A DNA stretch of 64,000 nucleotides from Herbidospora mongoliensis (GCF_001570545.1 NZ_BBXD01000022.1:62001-126000), one strand, 5' to 3'. Counted from the stretch's first letter, positions 34,759-45,994 are shown. Program-made: numbers and translations. Notes: generated from the sequence alone by a model not told the origin.

Positions 34759-35922
34759 GTGCGCGAATATTTCTTCGTGGCCCTCGTCACGGCCGTTGTC
34801 ACCTATCTGCTGGTGCCTCCGGTCCGGGCCTTCGCGCTGCGCATCGGCGCCGCTCCCGAGGTCAGGGAGCGCGATGTGCACAAGGTGCCGACGCCCCGGC
34901 TCGGTGGCCTGGCGATGTTCGGCGGCATGGCCGCCGGGCTGCTGGCGGCCTCCCACCTGCCGTGGGTGGGTTCCGCGCTGGTCGGCGAACAGTCGGGCCA
35001 GACCACGAGCGCGCTGCTCGCCGCCGGCGGGCTGATCGTGGTGACCGGCTTCCTCGACGACTGGCTGGGCATGGACGCCCTGGTCAAGCTGGGCGGCCAG
35101 GTCGCCGCCGGTGGCCTGCTGGTCTACTACGGGGTGTCGCTCCGGTCGCTGCCGTTGCCCGAGAGCATGGGCGGCAACGTCTTCCTCGACTCGAACCTCC
35201 AGGCCGTGATGACGATCCTGGTCGTGGTGGTCGCCATCAACGCGGTCAACTTCGTCGACGGGCTCGACGGCCTGGCGGCCGGCATCGTCGGCATCGCGGC
35301 CATGGCCACATTGGTCTACTCCATGGTTCTGTCGCAGGACCAGCAGCAGACCCGCATCAACCTGACCGCCGTGGTCGCGGCCCTGCTGGTCGGCATGTGC
35401 CTGGGCTTCCTGCCGCACAACTTCAACCCGGCCAAGATCTTCATGGGTGACACCGGCTCGATGCTGATCGGGCTGGTCCTGGCCACCTCGCTGGTGACCA
35501 TCACCTCGTCGGTGCCGACGACGGCGCTCGACGTGAACCGGTTCGCGCTGGTGCTGCCGCTGTTGCCTCTCGCCGTGGTCGTCCTGCCGCTCACCGACCT
35601 GATCATGGCGGTGATCCGGCGGACGAGCGAGGGTCTGTCGCCGTTCTCGCCCGACCGGGGGCACCTGCACCACCGGCTGCTCGACATCGGTCACTCCCAC
35701 CGGCGGAGCGTCCTGATCATGTACGCGTGGACGTTCATCTTCGCGTTCACGATCGTGGGGCTGTCTCTCGAAGGGGTGCCGCTCATCCTGTTCCCGCTGA
35801 TCAGCGTGGTCGCGATCGCGGTGCTGGTGGTGCTGTCGAGGCCCAAGGGGCGCAAGGGGGCGCACGCCGCGGGGGCTCCCGACGAGCCGTCCGCGAGCAA
35901 GTCTCGTGCGACAACTGGGTGA
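34759..35922 (+). CDS. wecA: Undecaprenyl-phosphate sugar-1-phosphate transferase (WecA/MraY-like)
   Basis: Membrane enzyme that transfers a HexNAc-1-phosphate from its UDP-sugar to a polyprenyl phosphate, starting a lipid-linked glycan such as arabinogalactan linker or teichoic-type polymer. The 387-residue protein has about eleven helices and the family loops PTPRLGGLAMFGG, FLDDWLGMD (DDxxD-like), NFVDGLDGLAAG, FMGDTGSMLIG and the histidine motif RGHLHHRLLD. GTG 34759 gives the usual VREYxF start. Actinobacterial genomes have this gene beside the atp operon. It could supply lipid-linked precursor for the glycosyltransferases in the 4-19 kb region, but that link is inference. Confidence 0.9.
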   Translation: MREYFFVALVTAVVTYLLVPPVRAFALRIGAAPEVRERDVHKVPTPRLGGLAMFGGMAAGLLAASHLPWVGSALVGEQSGQTTSALLAAGGLIVVTGFLDDWLGMDALVKLGGQVAAGGLLVYYGVSLRSLPLPESMGGNVFLDSNLQAVMTILVVVVAINAVNFVDGLDGLAAGIVGIAAMATLVYSMVLSQDQQQTRINLTAVVAALLVGMCLGFLPHNFNPAKIFMGDTGSMLIGLVLATSLVTITSSVPTTALDVNRFALVLPLLPLAVVVLPLTDLIMAVIRRTSEGLSPFSPDRGHLHHRLLDIGHSHRRSVLIMYAWTFIFAFTIVGLSLEGVPLILFPLISVVAIAVLVVLSRPKGRKGAHAAGAPDEPSASKSRATTG

Positions 35923-35963
35923 ATTCGCCGCGAAAAGCCAGGTAAAGCCCGTGACGTGGAGCT

Positions 35964-35979
35964 TGTGATAGCTTTCACT
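35964..35979. promoter_or_regulatory. CRP-like binding site upstream of the atp genes
   Basis: TGTGATAGCTTTCACT matches the CRP/GlxR-type consensus TGTGA-N6-TCACA in all but the last base. It lies 12 bases upstream of the candidate -10 TAGCCT (35992-35997) of the atpI-like gene, so a bound regulator would touch the -35 region. Whether the host has a CRP-type regulator that uses it is unknown here. Confidence 0.5.
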
Positions 35980-35991
35980 AACAGCAACCCG

Positions 35992-35997
35992 TAGCCT
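35992..35997 (+). promoter_or_regulatory. Candidate -10 of the atpI-like gene
   Basis: TAGCCT matches TANNNT and would give a leader of about 37 nt to the ATG at 36041. No standard -35 is seen; the CRP-like site overlaps its expected place, as at activator-dependent promoters. Confidence 0.35.
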
Positions 35998-36040
35998 GGG
36001 CGAAGCAAACGCTCGGTTGACAACATGTTCTGGAGTCGTC

Positions 36041-36460
36041 ATGCAGGCCAACGACGTGCGCGTTCTCAAGGGCGCCGCCGTGCCAACGGTGGCGGTCGGG
36101 TTGATCGCCGCCATCGTCGCGGCGATCCTCGCCGGATTCGAGGGTGCTCTCGGCTCCGTCATCGGGCTGGGCCTGGTGGCGATCTTCTTCACGGTCGGGC
36201 TGTTCGTGGTCACCTGGGCGGGCCGGATCTCGCCGATGGTCATGTTCACCGCCGCGGTTCTCAGCTATCTCGTCAAGGTGATCGCTATCATGATCACTCT
36301 TAGGGCATTCGAGACGACTACCGTCTTCGACCCCAAAGCGTTCGCTTGGAGCGTGATCGTCCTCACCGTTGTGTGGACTTTCGGCGAGATGCGGGGCTTC
36401 ATGAAGCTGAAGCTCCTGTACGTCGAACCAGACTCCAAAGTTCCCGGTCAGGGGAACTGA
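36041..36460 (+). CDS. atpI: AtpI-like membrane protein of the ATP synthase locus
   Basis: A 139-residue protein with four transmembrane helices and a cytosolic tail. The segment VFDPKAFAWSVI followed by FMKLKLLYVEPDSK closely resembles the protein encoded just before atpB in Streptomyces, annotated as ATP synthase protein I. AtpI proteins help assemble the c-ring or handle Mg2+; the actinobacterial type is poorly studied. ATG 36041 is preceded by TGGAG. A second small AtpZ-like gene follows after 51 bp with its own promoter. Confidence 0.75.
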   Translation: MQANDVRVLKGAAVPTVAVGLIAAIVAAILAGFEGALGSVIGLGLVAIFFTVGLFVVTWAGRISPMVMFTAAVLSYLVKVIAIMITLRAFETTTVFDPKAFAWSVIVLTVVWTFGEMRGFMKLKLLYVEPDSKVPGQGN

Positions 36461-36471
36461 TGGGGTCCGAT

Positions 36472-36501
36472 ATGACTAGTCCTTGCGGTGCCTGCTATCG
36501 T
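36472..36501 (+). promoter_or_regulatory. Promoter of atpZ and the atp structural genes
   Basis: ATGACT (36472-36477) and TATCGT (36496-36501) are 18 bases apart and match a primary-sigma promoter. The -10 ends 10 bases before ATG 36512, so the transcript would be leaderless or nearly so; there is no Shine-Dalgarno in front of that ATG. Confidence 0.5.
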
Positions 36502-36511
36502 CGTGCCCGCG

Positions 36512-36727
36512 ATGGACGAGAAGCAGCGCAGGCCCGAGGACGACGGCCGCGACTTCGCCGACGCCGCCTGGTCAGTACCCAGCTATCTGCTGTCGGGAAT
36601 GCTGCTTTGGGGCGGCTTCGGCTGGTTGCTGAGCCATTGGACAGGCGTGCACGCGTTCATCCCCATAGGTGTGGTTATCGGGGTCGGGCTGGCCTGCTGG
36701 CTGGTCTACCTCAAGCACGGCCGCTGA
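36512..36727 (+). CDS. AtpZ-like small membrane protein
   Basis: A 71-residue protein with a charged N-terminus (MDEKQRRPEDDGRDF) and two transmembrane helices (PSYLLSGMLLWGGFGWLL and FIPIGVVIGVGLACWLVYL, quoted in pieces), the layout of AtpZ/AtpI family proteins that accompany F-type ATPases. The frame is open to GTG 36488, but ATG 36512 sits right behind a promoter and gives the family-like start. It precedes atpB by 61 bases. The exact role, perhaps ion transport or c-ring assembly, is not settled for this family. Confidence 0.7.
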   Translation: MDEKQRRPEDDGRDFADAAWSVPSYLLSGMLLWGGFGWLLSHWTGVHAFIPIGVVIGVGLACWLVYLKHGR

Positions 36728-36788
36728 ACGCGCCCGCACATGCTCTGATTCTTCCAATGATGGTCCACGACGTTGAAGGGAACGCCGC

Positions 36789-37583
36789 GTGACTACGCTG
36801 ACGCTCCTCGCCGCTGATGGAGAATTCCAGGCTCCCGGGCCGGAGATCTTCGATTTCCCCCCTCTTTATGCTGGGGCGCCCGTCTGGCTCAACAAGCCCG
36901 TTCTCCTTGCGGTGCTCGGGGCCCTGATCGTCTGTGTGTTCGCCTGGACCGCTTTCGCGAAGCCGAAACTGGTGCCGCGTGGCGTTCAGAACATCGGTGA
37001 ATACGGCTACACGTTCGTCCGTGACCAGTGTGCTCGCCCGTTCCTGGGCAAGGACGCCGAGCGCTGGATGCCGCTGCTGCTCTCGATCTTCATGCTGATC
37101 CTGCTGTGGAACTTCTTCGGTGTGATCCCGGTGCTGCAACTCCCGGTGAACTCGCACATCGCCTTCCCGATCATCTTCGCGGTCACCATCTACGTGATCA
37201 AGATCTACCTGGGCATCAAGCACCAGGGCGGCATCGGTTACTTCAAGAACATGATGTTCCCGCCCGGTCTGCCCAAGGCCGTCTACATCCTGATGGCGCC
37301 GCTGGAGCTCATCTCGAACCTCGTTCTCGCGCCGTTCACCCACGCGGTCCGACTGTTCGCGAACATGTTCGCCGGCCACCTCATCCTGGCCTTCTTCGCG
37401 AGCGTGGGCTTCCACTTCCTCTTCGAGCAGCTCACCCCGCTTGGTGCGCCGCTGGGTCTGGTCGGCTTCGTCATGACGACGCTGATGACCGGGTTCGAAA
37501 TCTTCATCCAGTTCCTGCAGGCATTCCTCTTCACGATGCTGGCCGCGATGTACATCGGCGGCTCGCTGCACGCGGACCACTGA
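36789..37583 (+). CDS. atpB: ATP synthase subunit a
   Basis: Fo stator subunit that forms the proton half-channels against the c-ring. The 264-residue protein has five to six helices, the essential arginine in HAVRLFANMFAGH (R188), and the conserved PLELISN stretch. A GTG start follows GAAGGGAACGCC. It opens the structural part of the operon in the usual order B-E-F-H-A-G-D-C. Confidence 0.97.
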   Translation: MTTLTLLAADGEFQAPGPEIFDFPPLYAGAPVWLNKPVLLAVLGALIVCVFAWTAFAKPKLVPRGVQNIGEYGYTFVRDQCARPFLGKDAERWMPLLLSIFMLILLWNFFGVIPVLQLPVNSHIAFPIIFAVTIYVIKIYLGIKHQGGIGYFKNMMFPPGLPKAVYILMAPLELISNLVLAPFTHAVRLFANMFAGHLILAFFASVGFHFLFEQLTPLGAPLGLVGFVMTTLMTGFEIFIQFLQAFLFTMLAAMYIGGSLHADH

Positions 37584-37612
37584 ACCACCTACTGACGTAA
37601 CCAGACCGGTGA

Positions 37613-37882
<270 letters not shown>

Positions 37883-37914
37883 CGCGTTATCCCATCTGAC
37901 GGAAGGCTGCGCCC

Positions 37915-38460
37915 ATGACACTGGCAGCTACGCTCCTGGCGGCGGAGGAGAACAACCCTCTCATTCCGCACACTTACGAGCTGGTCATCGGTGGCCTCGC
38001 GTTCCTCCTCGTCTTCGTCGTCGTCGGTAAGATCCTTACCCCGCGGATCCAGAAGACGCTGGCGGAGCGGACCGAGGCCATCGAAGGCGGCATCCAGAAG
38101 GCGGAGAACGCCCAGGCCGAGGCCCAGGCCGTGCTCCAGCAGTACCGCGACAAGCTCAACGAAGCCCGCCAGGAGGCAGCCCGCCTCCGGGAGGAAGCTC
38201 GTGAGCAGGGCGCGCAGATCAAGGCCGACCTCCGCGAGGAGGCCCAGACCGAGGCCCGGCGCATCGTCGAGGCCGCCCACGCTCAGATCGAGGCCGACAA
38301 GGCGCAGGCTCTCGCACAGCTGCGTGCCGAGATCGGCCGTCTTTCGACCGACCTCGCCGGTCGCATCGTCGGCGAGTCGCTCGAAGACGAGGCGCGCCAG
38401 CGTCGCGTCGTCGACCGGTTCCTCGAGGAGCTCGAGGGCTCCGGCACGGCGGTTCGCTGA
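37915..38460 (+). CDS. atpF: ATP synthase subunit b
   Basis: Peripheral-stalk subunit of 181 residues with one N-terminal membrane helix (ELVIGGLAFLLVFVVVGKIL) and a long charged helix that dimerises and reaches the delta subunit. GGAAGG precedes the ATG. Its TGA overlaps the atpH ATG (TGATG), so the two stalk subunits are coupled. Unlike mycobacteria, b and delta are separate here. Confidence 0.96.
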   Translation: MTLAATLLAAEENNPLIPHTYELVIGGLAFLLVFVVVGKILTPRIQKTLAERTEAIEGGIQKAENAQAEAQAVLQQYRDKLNEARQEAARLREEAREQGAQIKADLREEAQTEARRIVEAAHAQIEADKAQALAQLRAEIGRLSTDLAGRIVGESLEDEARQRRVVDRFLEELEGSGTAVR

Positions 38461-39263
38461 TGCGTGGCCTGAGCAGGACCTCTCTGGTCGAGGTCGAGGA
38501 GCGCTTCAACAGCGTGGCCGGGTCGGCTGACCTGGGCCCGCTGGCCGAAGAGCTCTTCGCGGTGGCCTCGCTGTTCGACCGGGAGCCCGGTCTGCGCCGC
38601 TCGCTCTCCGACCCCTCGCGTCCGGCCCAGGCGAAGGCCCAGGCCGTCCGCGCCCTCCTTGAGGGCCGGGTGTCGGCGGCGGCGCTGGAGACGACGGTGG
38701 CCGTGGTCGAGGCTAAGTGGTCGCGCGCCGGTGACCTCCCCGACGCCGTCGAACGGCTCGGTGTGATCGCGGCCGCGAGCGAGGCCGAAGGGGCCGGCCG
38801 TCTCGACGACGTCGAAGACGAGCTGTTCCGCTTCGGCCGGATCCTCGCGGCCAACCCCGACCTGCGCCGGGCGCTGGCCAATCCGGCCGCGACCGGCAAG
38901 GAGACGCTGCTTTCCGACCTGCTCGGGGCCAAGGTCGCCCCGACCACCCTGCGCCTCATCTCCCAGGTCGCCGCGCACCCGCGCGGACGTAGCCTGGAAC
39001 GAGGGCTGGAGGAGTTCGGCCGCCTCGTCGCGCTGCAGCGGCAGCGTCTGGTGGCGGTCGTCACCAGCGCGGTGCTGCTGTCCGACGCGCAGAAGCAGCG
39101 CCTCGCCACCTGGTTGCGGGCCACCTACGGCCGTGACGTCCACCTGAACGTAGAGGTGGACCCGAAGGTGCTCGGTGGGTTCTCGATCAAGATCGGCGAC
39201 GAGATCATCGACACCACCATCGCGACACGTATTGAAGAAGTCCGCCGCCGGTTGGCCGGCTAG
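38460..39263 (+). CDS. atpH: ATP synthase subunit delta
   Basis: F1 subunit of 267 residues that links the peripheral stalk to alpha3beta3. The N-terminal helical bundle ([20 protein letters not shown]) is followed by the conserved C-terminal segment [21 protein letters not shown]. It is longer than the E. coli protein (177) by an extra helical stretch, which is normal for actinobacteria. Confidence 0.95.
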   Translation: MRGLSRTSLVEVEERFNSVAGSADLGPLAEELFAVASLFDREPGLRRSLSDPSRPAQAKAQAVRALLEGRVSAAALETTVAVVEAKWSRAGDLPDAVERLGVIAAASEAEGAGRLDDVEDELFRFGRILAANPDLRRALANPAATGKETLLSDLLGAKVAPTTLRLISQVAAHPRGRSLERGLEEFGRLVALQRQRLVAVVTSAVLLSDAQKQRLATWLRATYGRDVHLNVEVDPKVLGGFSIKIGDEIIDTTIATRIEEVRRRLAG

Positions 39264-39285
39264 GGCAATAGGGAGACAGGAAGAG

Positions 39286-40935
39286 ATGGCGGAGCTGACG
39301 ATCCGGCCGGACGAGATCCGGGACGCCCTTGAGCGCTTCGTCCAGGCGTACGAGCCGGAAGGCGCGGCACGTGAGGAGATCGGGACCGTCGTCGACTGTG
39401 GCGACGGTATCGCCCATGTCTCCGGCCTTCCCTCGACGATGGCGAACGAGCTGCTCGAGTTCGAGGACGGCACGCGTGGCCTGGCACTGAACCTGGATGT
39501 CCGGGAGATCGGTGTCGTTATTCTGGGTGACTTCAGCAAGGTGGAAGAGGGCCAGCAGGTGCGTCGCACCGGCCAGGTCCTCTCCGTACCGGTGGGCAAC
39601 GGCTTCTTGGGCCGTGTTGTCGACCCGCTGGGCAACCCCCTTGACGGAAAGGGCGCCATCGAGGCCGAGGGCCGTCGTGCCCTCGAGACCCAGGCGCCGT
39701 CGGTCGTTCAGCGGCAGCCCGTGAAGCAGCCGCTGCAGACCGGCCTCAAGGCGATCGACGCGATGACCCCGATCGGCCGTGGCCAGCGACAGCTGATCAT
39801 CGGCGACCGTGGCACCGGCAAGACGGCCATCGCGGTCGACACGATCCTCAACCAGAAGGAGAACTGGCTCTCCGGCGACCCCGACAAGCAGGTTCTCTGC
39901 GTCTACGTCGCCGTCGGCCAGAAGGGCTCGACGATCGCCCAGGTGAAGGGCCGCCTCGAAGAGGCCGGCGCGATGGAGTACACCACCATCGTGGCCGCTC
40001 CGGCGTCCGACGCCGCGGGCTTCAAGTACCTCGCCCCCTACACCGGTTCGGCCATCGGCCAGCACTGGATGTACCAGGGCAAGCACGTTCTCATCATCTT
40101 CGACGACCTGACCAAGCAGGCCGACGCCTACCGCGCGGTGTCGCTGCTGCTGCGCCGTCCGCCGGGCCGTGAGGCGTTCCCCGGTGACGTCTTCTACTTG
40201 CACTCGCGTCTGCTGGAGCGTTGCGCCAAGCTCTCGGCCGACATGGGTGGCGGCTCGATGACCGGTCTGCCGATCATCGAGACCAAGGGCAACGACGTCT
40301 CGGCGTTCATCCCGACCAACGTCATCTCCATCACCGACGGTCAGTGCTTCCTGGAGACCGACCTGTTCAACGCGGGCGTCCGCCCGGCGATCAACGTCGG
40401 TGTCTCGGTCTCCCGAGTCGGTGGCTCGGCCCAGATCAAGGCCATGCGCAAGGTCGCCGGCACGCTCCGGCTGTCCCTGTCGCAGTACCGCGACCTGGAG
40501 GCCTTCGCGGCCTTCGCGTCCGACCTCGACGCGGCCTCCCGCGCCCAGCTCGACCGCGGCGCCCGTCTGGTCGAACTGCTCAAGCAGAGTCAGTACAGCC
40601 CGTTCCCGGCCGAGAAGCAGGTCGTCTCGGTGTGGGCCGGCACCTCTGGCGGGCTCGACGACGTCCCGCTCGAGGACATCCGCCGCTTCGAGGCGGAGTT
40701 CCTCGACTACGTGAGCAGCACGGCCAAGGGCGTCTTCGACGGCATCCGGGAGACCGGCGAGCTGGGCGACGACGCGGTCACCGTCCTGAAGGACTCGATC
40801 ACCGAGTTCAAGAAGGGCTTCACCACCTCGTCCGGTGACCTGCTGGTCAACGACGAGCCGGTGGCGCCGCTTCAGGGCGACAAGGTCGGCCAGGAGAAGA
40901 TCGTCAAGCACGTCCGTACGGCCGAGAAGGAGTAG
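39286..40935 (+). CDS. atpA: ATP synthase subunit alpha
   Basis: Non-catalytic nucleotide-binding F1 subunit of 549 residues. The Walker A motif GDRGTGKT is at 173-180, and the DELSE-equivalent region and [15 protein letters not shown], which holds the arginine finger region (SVSRVGG), are present. A C-terminal extension of about 35 residues ([18 protein letters not shown]) is typical of actinobacteria and has been linked in mycobacteria to suppression of ATP hydrolysis. ATG 39286 follows GGGAGACAGGAAG. Confidence 0.97.
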   Translation: MAELTIRPDEIRDALERFVQAYEPEGAAREEIGTVVDCGDGIAHVSGLPSTMANELLEFEDGTRGLALNLDVREIGVVILGDFSKVEEGQQVRRTGQVLSVPVGNGFLGRVVDPLGNPLDGKGAIEAEGRRALETQAPSVVQRQPVKQPLQTGLKAIDAMTPIGRGQRQLIIGDRGTGKTAIAVDTILNQKENWLSGDPDKQVLCVYVAVGQKGSTIAQVKGRLEEAGAMEYTTIVAAPASDAAGFKYLAPYTGSAIGQHWMYQGKHVLIIFDDLTKQADAYRAVSLLLRRPPGREAFPGDVFYLHSRLLERCAKLSADMGGGSMTGLPIIETKGNDVSAFIPTNVISITDGQCFLETDLFNAGVRPAINVGVSVSRVGGSAQIKAMRKVAGTLRLSLSQYRDLEAFAAFASDLDAASRAQLDRGARLVELLKQSQYSPFPAEKQVVSVWAGTSGGLDDVPLEDIRRFEAEFLDYVSSTAKGVFDGIRETGELGDDAVTVLKDSITEFKKGFTTSSGDLLVNDEPVAPLQGDKVGQEKIVKHVRTAEKE

Positions 40936-40938
40936 CGG

Positions 40939-43282
<2,344 letters not shown>

Positions 43283-43290
43283 TCGGGCGA

Positions 43291-43319
43291 CGCCGGCGCG
43301 GCCACCGGTCGCGCCGGCG
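43291..43319 (+). promoter_or_regulatory. Hairpin between atpD and atpC
   Basis: CGCCGGCGCG (43291-43300) pairs perfectly with CGCGCCGGCG (43310-43319) around GCCACCGGT. It ends 5 bases before the GGAGGAG ribosome-binding site of atpC and has no T-run. It may slow translation or protect upstream mRNA and so tune the lower amount of epsilon needed. Confidence 0.55.
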
Positions 43320-43336
43320 CTGATGGAGGAGTGCTA

Positions 43337-43738
43337 GTGGCAAAGCTGCAGGTGGGCGTGGTCTCACCGGAGCGCGAGATCTGGTCTGGCGAAGCCGACA
43401 TGGTGATTGCCAAGACCGTCGAGGGCGAGATCGGTATTATGCCGAACCATGCGCCCGTAATCGGCGTCCTCGTCGAGGGCGGCGTGCTTCGCGTCAAGCG
43501 CGGCGGCGACAATGATCTGGTGGCCGCCGTTCACGGTGGCTTCATCTCGGTCGCCGCCAACGAGGTGTCCATCCTCGCCGAAGCGGCCGAACTCGGTTCC
43601 GAGGTCGACGTCGCGGCGGCGAAGGACGCTCTCCAGCGGGCCCAGGCCGCGATCGAGGCCAGCCAGGACGACGCGGACGCCCAGTTGGAAGCCAAGCGCA
43701 ACACGGCCCGCCTCCGGGCGGCCGGCGAAGAGGTCTGA
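43337..43738 (+). CDS. atpC: ATP synthase subunit epsilon
   Basis: F1 rotor and regulatory subunit of 133 residues: an N-terminal beta sandwich (VVSPEREIWSGEADMVIAKT, GIMPNHAPVIGVL) and a C-terminal helical hairpin. GTG 43337 lies 5 bases after GGAGGAG; the GTG at 43331 would overlap that site. Last structural gene of the atp operon. Confidence 0.96.
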   Translation: MAKLQVGVVSPEREIWSGEADMVIAKTVEGEIGIMPNHAPVIGVLVEGGVLRVKRGGDNDLVAAVHGGFISVAANEVSILAEAAELGSEVDVAAAKDALQRAQAAIEASQDDADAQLEAKRNTARLRAAGEEV

Positions 43739-43758
43739 GTTGTGAAGGAGGGGCAGCG

Positions 43759-44136
43759 GTGGAGCTACTCATAGGGTTGGCTCTGCTCGCTGCCCTGTTC
43801 TGTATTCGTGTCGTCGCCCTGGCCTCGCGCCGGGGCACGGTGGTCTGTCACGTACGGACCGGAACCCGGAAATGGCAGAGCGGAGTAGCCCGCTACGCCG
43901 GAGGAGAACTCCACTGGGTCCCTCTCGCCGGAATCCGACTGAGGCCGCGCCACGCGATAGCGAGGCGCGGCCTTGTTGTTTCCCGGCGCAGACCTCTCGA
44001 AGCGGGCGAGGGCCCCGAGGGCCACTGGATGGTCGAGGCCGGCCCGGTCAGCCTGGCCATGAGCGAAGACGCGCTGACGGGCTTCCTGGCGTGGCTGGAG
44101 TCGGCGCCTCCGAGCGCCCACCTCGACGCCCGCTGA
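43759..44136 (+). CDS. DUF2550 membrane-anchored protein
   Basis: A 125-residue protein with an N-terminal membrane helix (LLIGLALLAALFCIRVVAL) and a basic soluble domain with GTVVCHVRTGTRKWQSGVARY and HWVPLAGIRLRPRHA. The family, known only as DUF2550, sits next to atpC across actinobacteria, so a link to energy metabolism is likely but unproven. AAGGAGGGG precedes GTG 43759. Its stop lies one base from the stop of the convergent sigma factor gene, with no terminator between. Confidence 0.85.
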   Translation: MELLIGLALLAALFCIRVVALASRRGTVVCHVRTGTRKWQSGVARYAGGELHWVPLAGIRLRPRHAIARRGLVVSRRRPLEAGEGPEGHWMVEAGPVSLAMSEDALTGFLAWLESAPPSAHLDAR

Positions 44137-44137
44137 G

Positions 44138-45994
44138 TCAGCGCAGGTCGCGCAGGGTGTGGCCGGTGGCCTGCTTGAAGAGGTATTCGGCGCGTTCGTA
44201 GGACAGTCGGCGCCGCCCGGTGTGCGGGCACAGGTCGTCATCGGCGGGCCTTCGGGCAGGGGCCGGTCGCCGGTCGGAGAGGAACAGCGGGCCCCGCGTG
44301 CGGTCCCCGACGAGCTCGGGCAGCAGCCGGGCCGTCCGCGACCGCCAGGAGACGCCGTTGCGCGCCCGCCGGTCGTCGAGGTCGAGGTCGTCGACGTTCA
44401 GGGCGAGCACCCTGCTGATGGGCGCCGAAGATTCGTACAGGAGAGACCACAGGGCTCGTTCACGCAACGAGAGGCCGGGGTGCTCCGGTGGCACGACCGG
44501 CCTGCGGGCCGAGGGCGGTTCCGCGCGGCGGGCCAGGTCACCGGTGAGTCCGGGCAGCTCCGCCCAGGTGGCGAACGAGCCGATCGCCGCCAGATGGCGG
44601 TTCCAGGTCCGGGCCGCCGCATCGCCCCACGCCGTGGTGACCACCCGGCTCACTTCGGCGGCGGTCACCGTCGCGAGCGGGGTGTGCGCGCCGAGGGCCA
44701 GCCGCAGGCGGTGCAGCGTCTGCCCGTAGGAGCGCGCGGTCGAGGGGGCGCGCCCGGTCAGGAACGCGTCGACGGCGGGGCCCAGGAGCACACCCGCGTC
44801 CTCTCCGGGCGGGATCGCGGCGGCGCGCCGTTCGAGGAAGGCCCGCTCGGCCGCGTTGTCGGCCAGCAGGGCGGCCCGCAGGAACTCCCGCCGCGCCTCG
44901 TCCGGGCGGCCGAGACGCAGCAGCAGGTCGGCGCGGACGCCCGGAAGCAGGTGGTAGTTCTGCAACGCAGGGTCGGTGGTCAGGCCGTCGGCCAGGTCGA
45001 GCCCCGCCTGCGGGCCGTGTGCCATGCCGAGAGCTACGGCCTGGTTCAGCCGCACGACCGGGGTCGGGGTCAGCCGCACGAGGATCTCGTAGAGCGCGGC
45101 GATCTGGGCCCAGTCGGTCTCCCCGGCGGTGCGCGCCTGCGCGTGGCAGACCGCGATGGCGGCCTGCACGAGGTAGGGCCCCGGCGGGCCGCCGAGTTCG
45201 CGGGCGCGCAGCATCGCGGTGAAGCCCCGGCGGATCCGTAGCTGATCCCAGCGGCCCCGGTTCTGCTCGTGCAGCGGGATCGGTTCGCCTGAGGGGCCGG
45301 TGCGGGCGTCCGAGCGTGAGGTCTGGATCTCCATGAGGGCCAGCAGGCCCAGCACCTCCGACTGAGGCGCGAGGTCGGCCAGCATGCCGCCGAGCCGCAG
45401 CGCCTCCAGGGTCAGGCCGGGGCGCATCAGGTCGTCGCCGGAGGCGGCCGCGTATCCCTCGTTGAAGATCAGGTAGATGACCTCCAGCACCGACGCGAGC
45501 CGGCCCGCCGCCTCGGACGCCTCGGGCAGGTCGAAGCCCACCCGGTTGTCGGCGAGGGTCCGCTTGGCGTCGGCGATGCGCCGGGCGACGACCTGCTCGC
45601 CGGTGAGGAAGGCGCGGGCGATCTCGGCCGTGCTGAGCCCGCCCAGCAGCTTCAGCGTGAGCGCCACCCGCGCCGGAGGCGGCAGCACCGGATGACACGA
45701 CAGGAACATCAGCCGCAGCGTGTCGTCCTGCCGCGGTTCCTCATCGTGGGGTCTGAGGTCCTGAGCCAGCCGGTCGTGCCGCCGCTCCCGCCGGATGTGG
45801 TCGACGGCCCGGCGCCTGGCCACCGACATCAGCCAGGCGCCGGGATTGTCGGGCACCCCCTCGGCGGGCCACTGCTCCATCGCGGCGACCAGGGCGTCCT
45901 GGGCGAACTCCTCGGCCAGCCCGACGTCGCGGACCAGCCGGGTCAGCGCCGCGATGATCTTCGCGGACTCCAGTTTCCAGACGGCGTCGATCAC
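44138..45994 (-). CDS. ECF sigma factor fused to a truncated tyrosine-recombinase-like domain
   Basis: A continuous 618-residue frame. Residues 1 to about 395 are an ECF sigma factor of the DGPF-linked type (ECF42): region 2 with FAQDALVAAMEQWP and NPGAWLMSVARRRAVDHIRR, region 4 with LKLLGGLSTAEIARAFL, then the DUF6596/TPR-like extension (FNEGYAAASGDD, LHEQNRGRWDQ). Residues about 396-618 resemble a tyrosine recombinase: a SAM-like core-binding domain (FLTGRAPSTARSYGQTLHRL) and a catalytic-like domain (ALWSLLYESSAPISRVLAL, GPLFLSDRR, YLFKQATGHTLRDLR). The usual box I Arg appears replaced by Pro, and the protein stops at TLRDLR, where HxLRH would begin, so the box II histidine and Tyr are missing. 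GTG 45994 overlaps the YCII stop (GTGA). Confidence 0.8.
   Translation of the reverse strand: MIDAVWKLESAKIIAALTRLVRDVGLAEEFAQDALVAAMEQWPAEGVPDNPGAWLMSVARRRAVDHIRRERRHDRLAQDLRPHDEEPRQDDTLRLMFLSCHPVLPPPARVALTLKLLGGLSTAEIARAFLTGEQVVARRIADAKRTLADNRVGFDLPEASEAAGRLASVLEVIYLIFNEGYAAASGDDLMRPGLTLEALRLGGMLADLAPQSEVLGLLALMEIQTSRSDARTGPSGEPIPLHEQNRGRWDQLRIRRGFTAMLRARELGGPPGPYLVQAAIAVCHAQARTAGETDWAQIAALYEILVRLTPTPVVRLNQAVALGMAHGPQAGLDLADGLTTDPALQNYHLLPGVRADLLLRLGRPDEARREFLRAALLADNAAERAFLERRAAAIPPGEDAGVLLGPAVDAFLTGRAPSTARSYGQTLHRLRLALGAHTPLATVTAAEVSRVVTTAWGDAAARTWNRHLAAIGSFATWAELPGLTGDLARRAEPPSARRPVVPPEHPGLSLRERALWSLLYESSAPISRVLALNVDDLDLDDRRARNGVSWRSRTARLLPELVGDRTRGPLFLSDRRPAPARRPADDDLCPHTGRRRLSYERAEYLFKQATGHTLRDLR

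Noticed and set aside
36016-36021. TTGACA before the atpI-like gene as a -35
   Set aside because: It lies only about 20 bases before the ATG, leaving no room for a -10 and leader.
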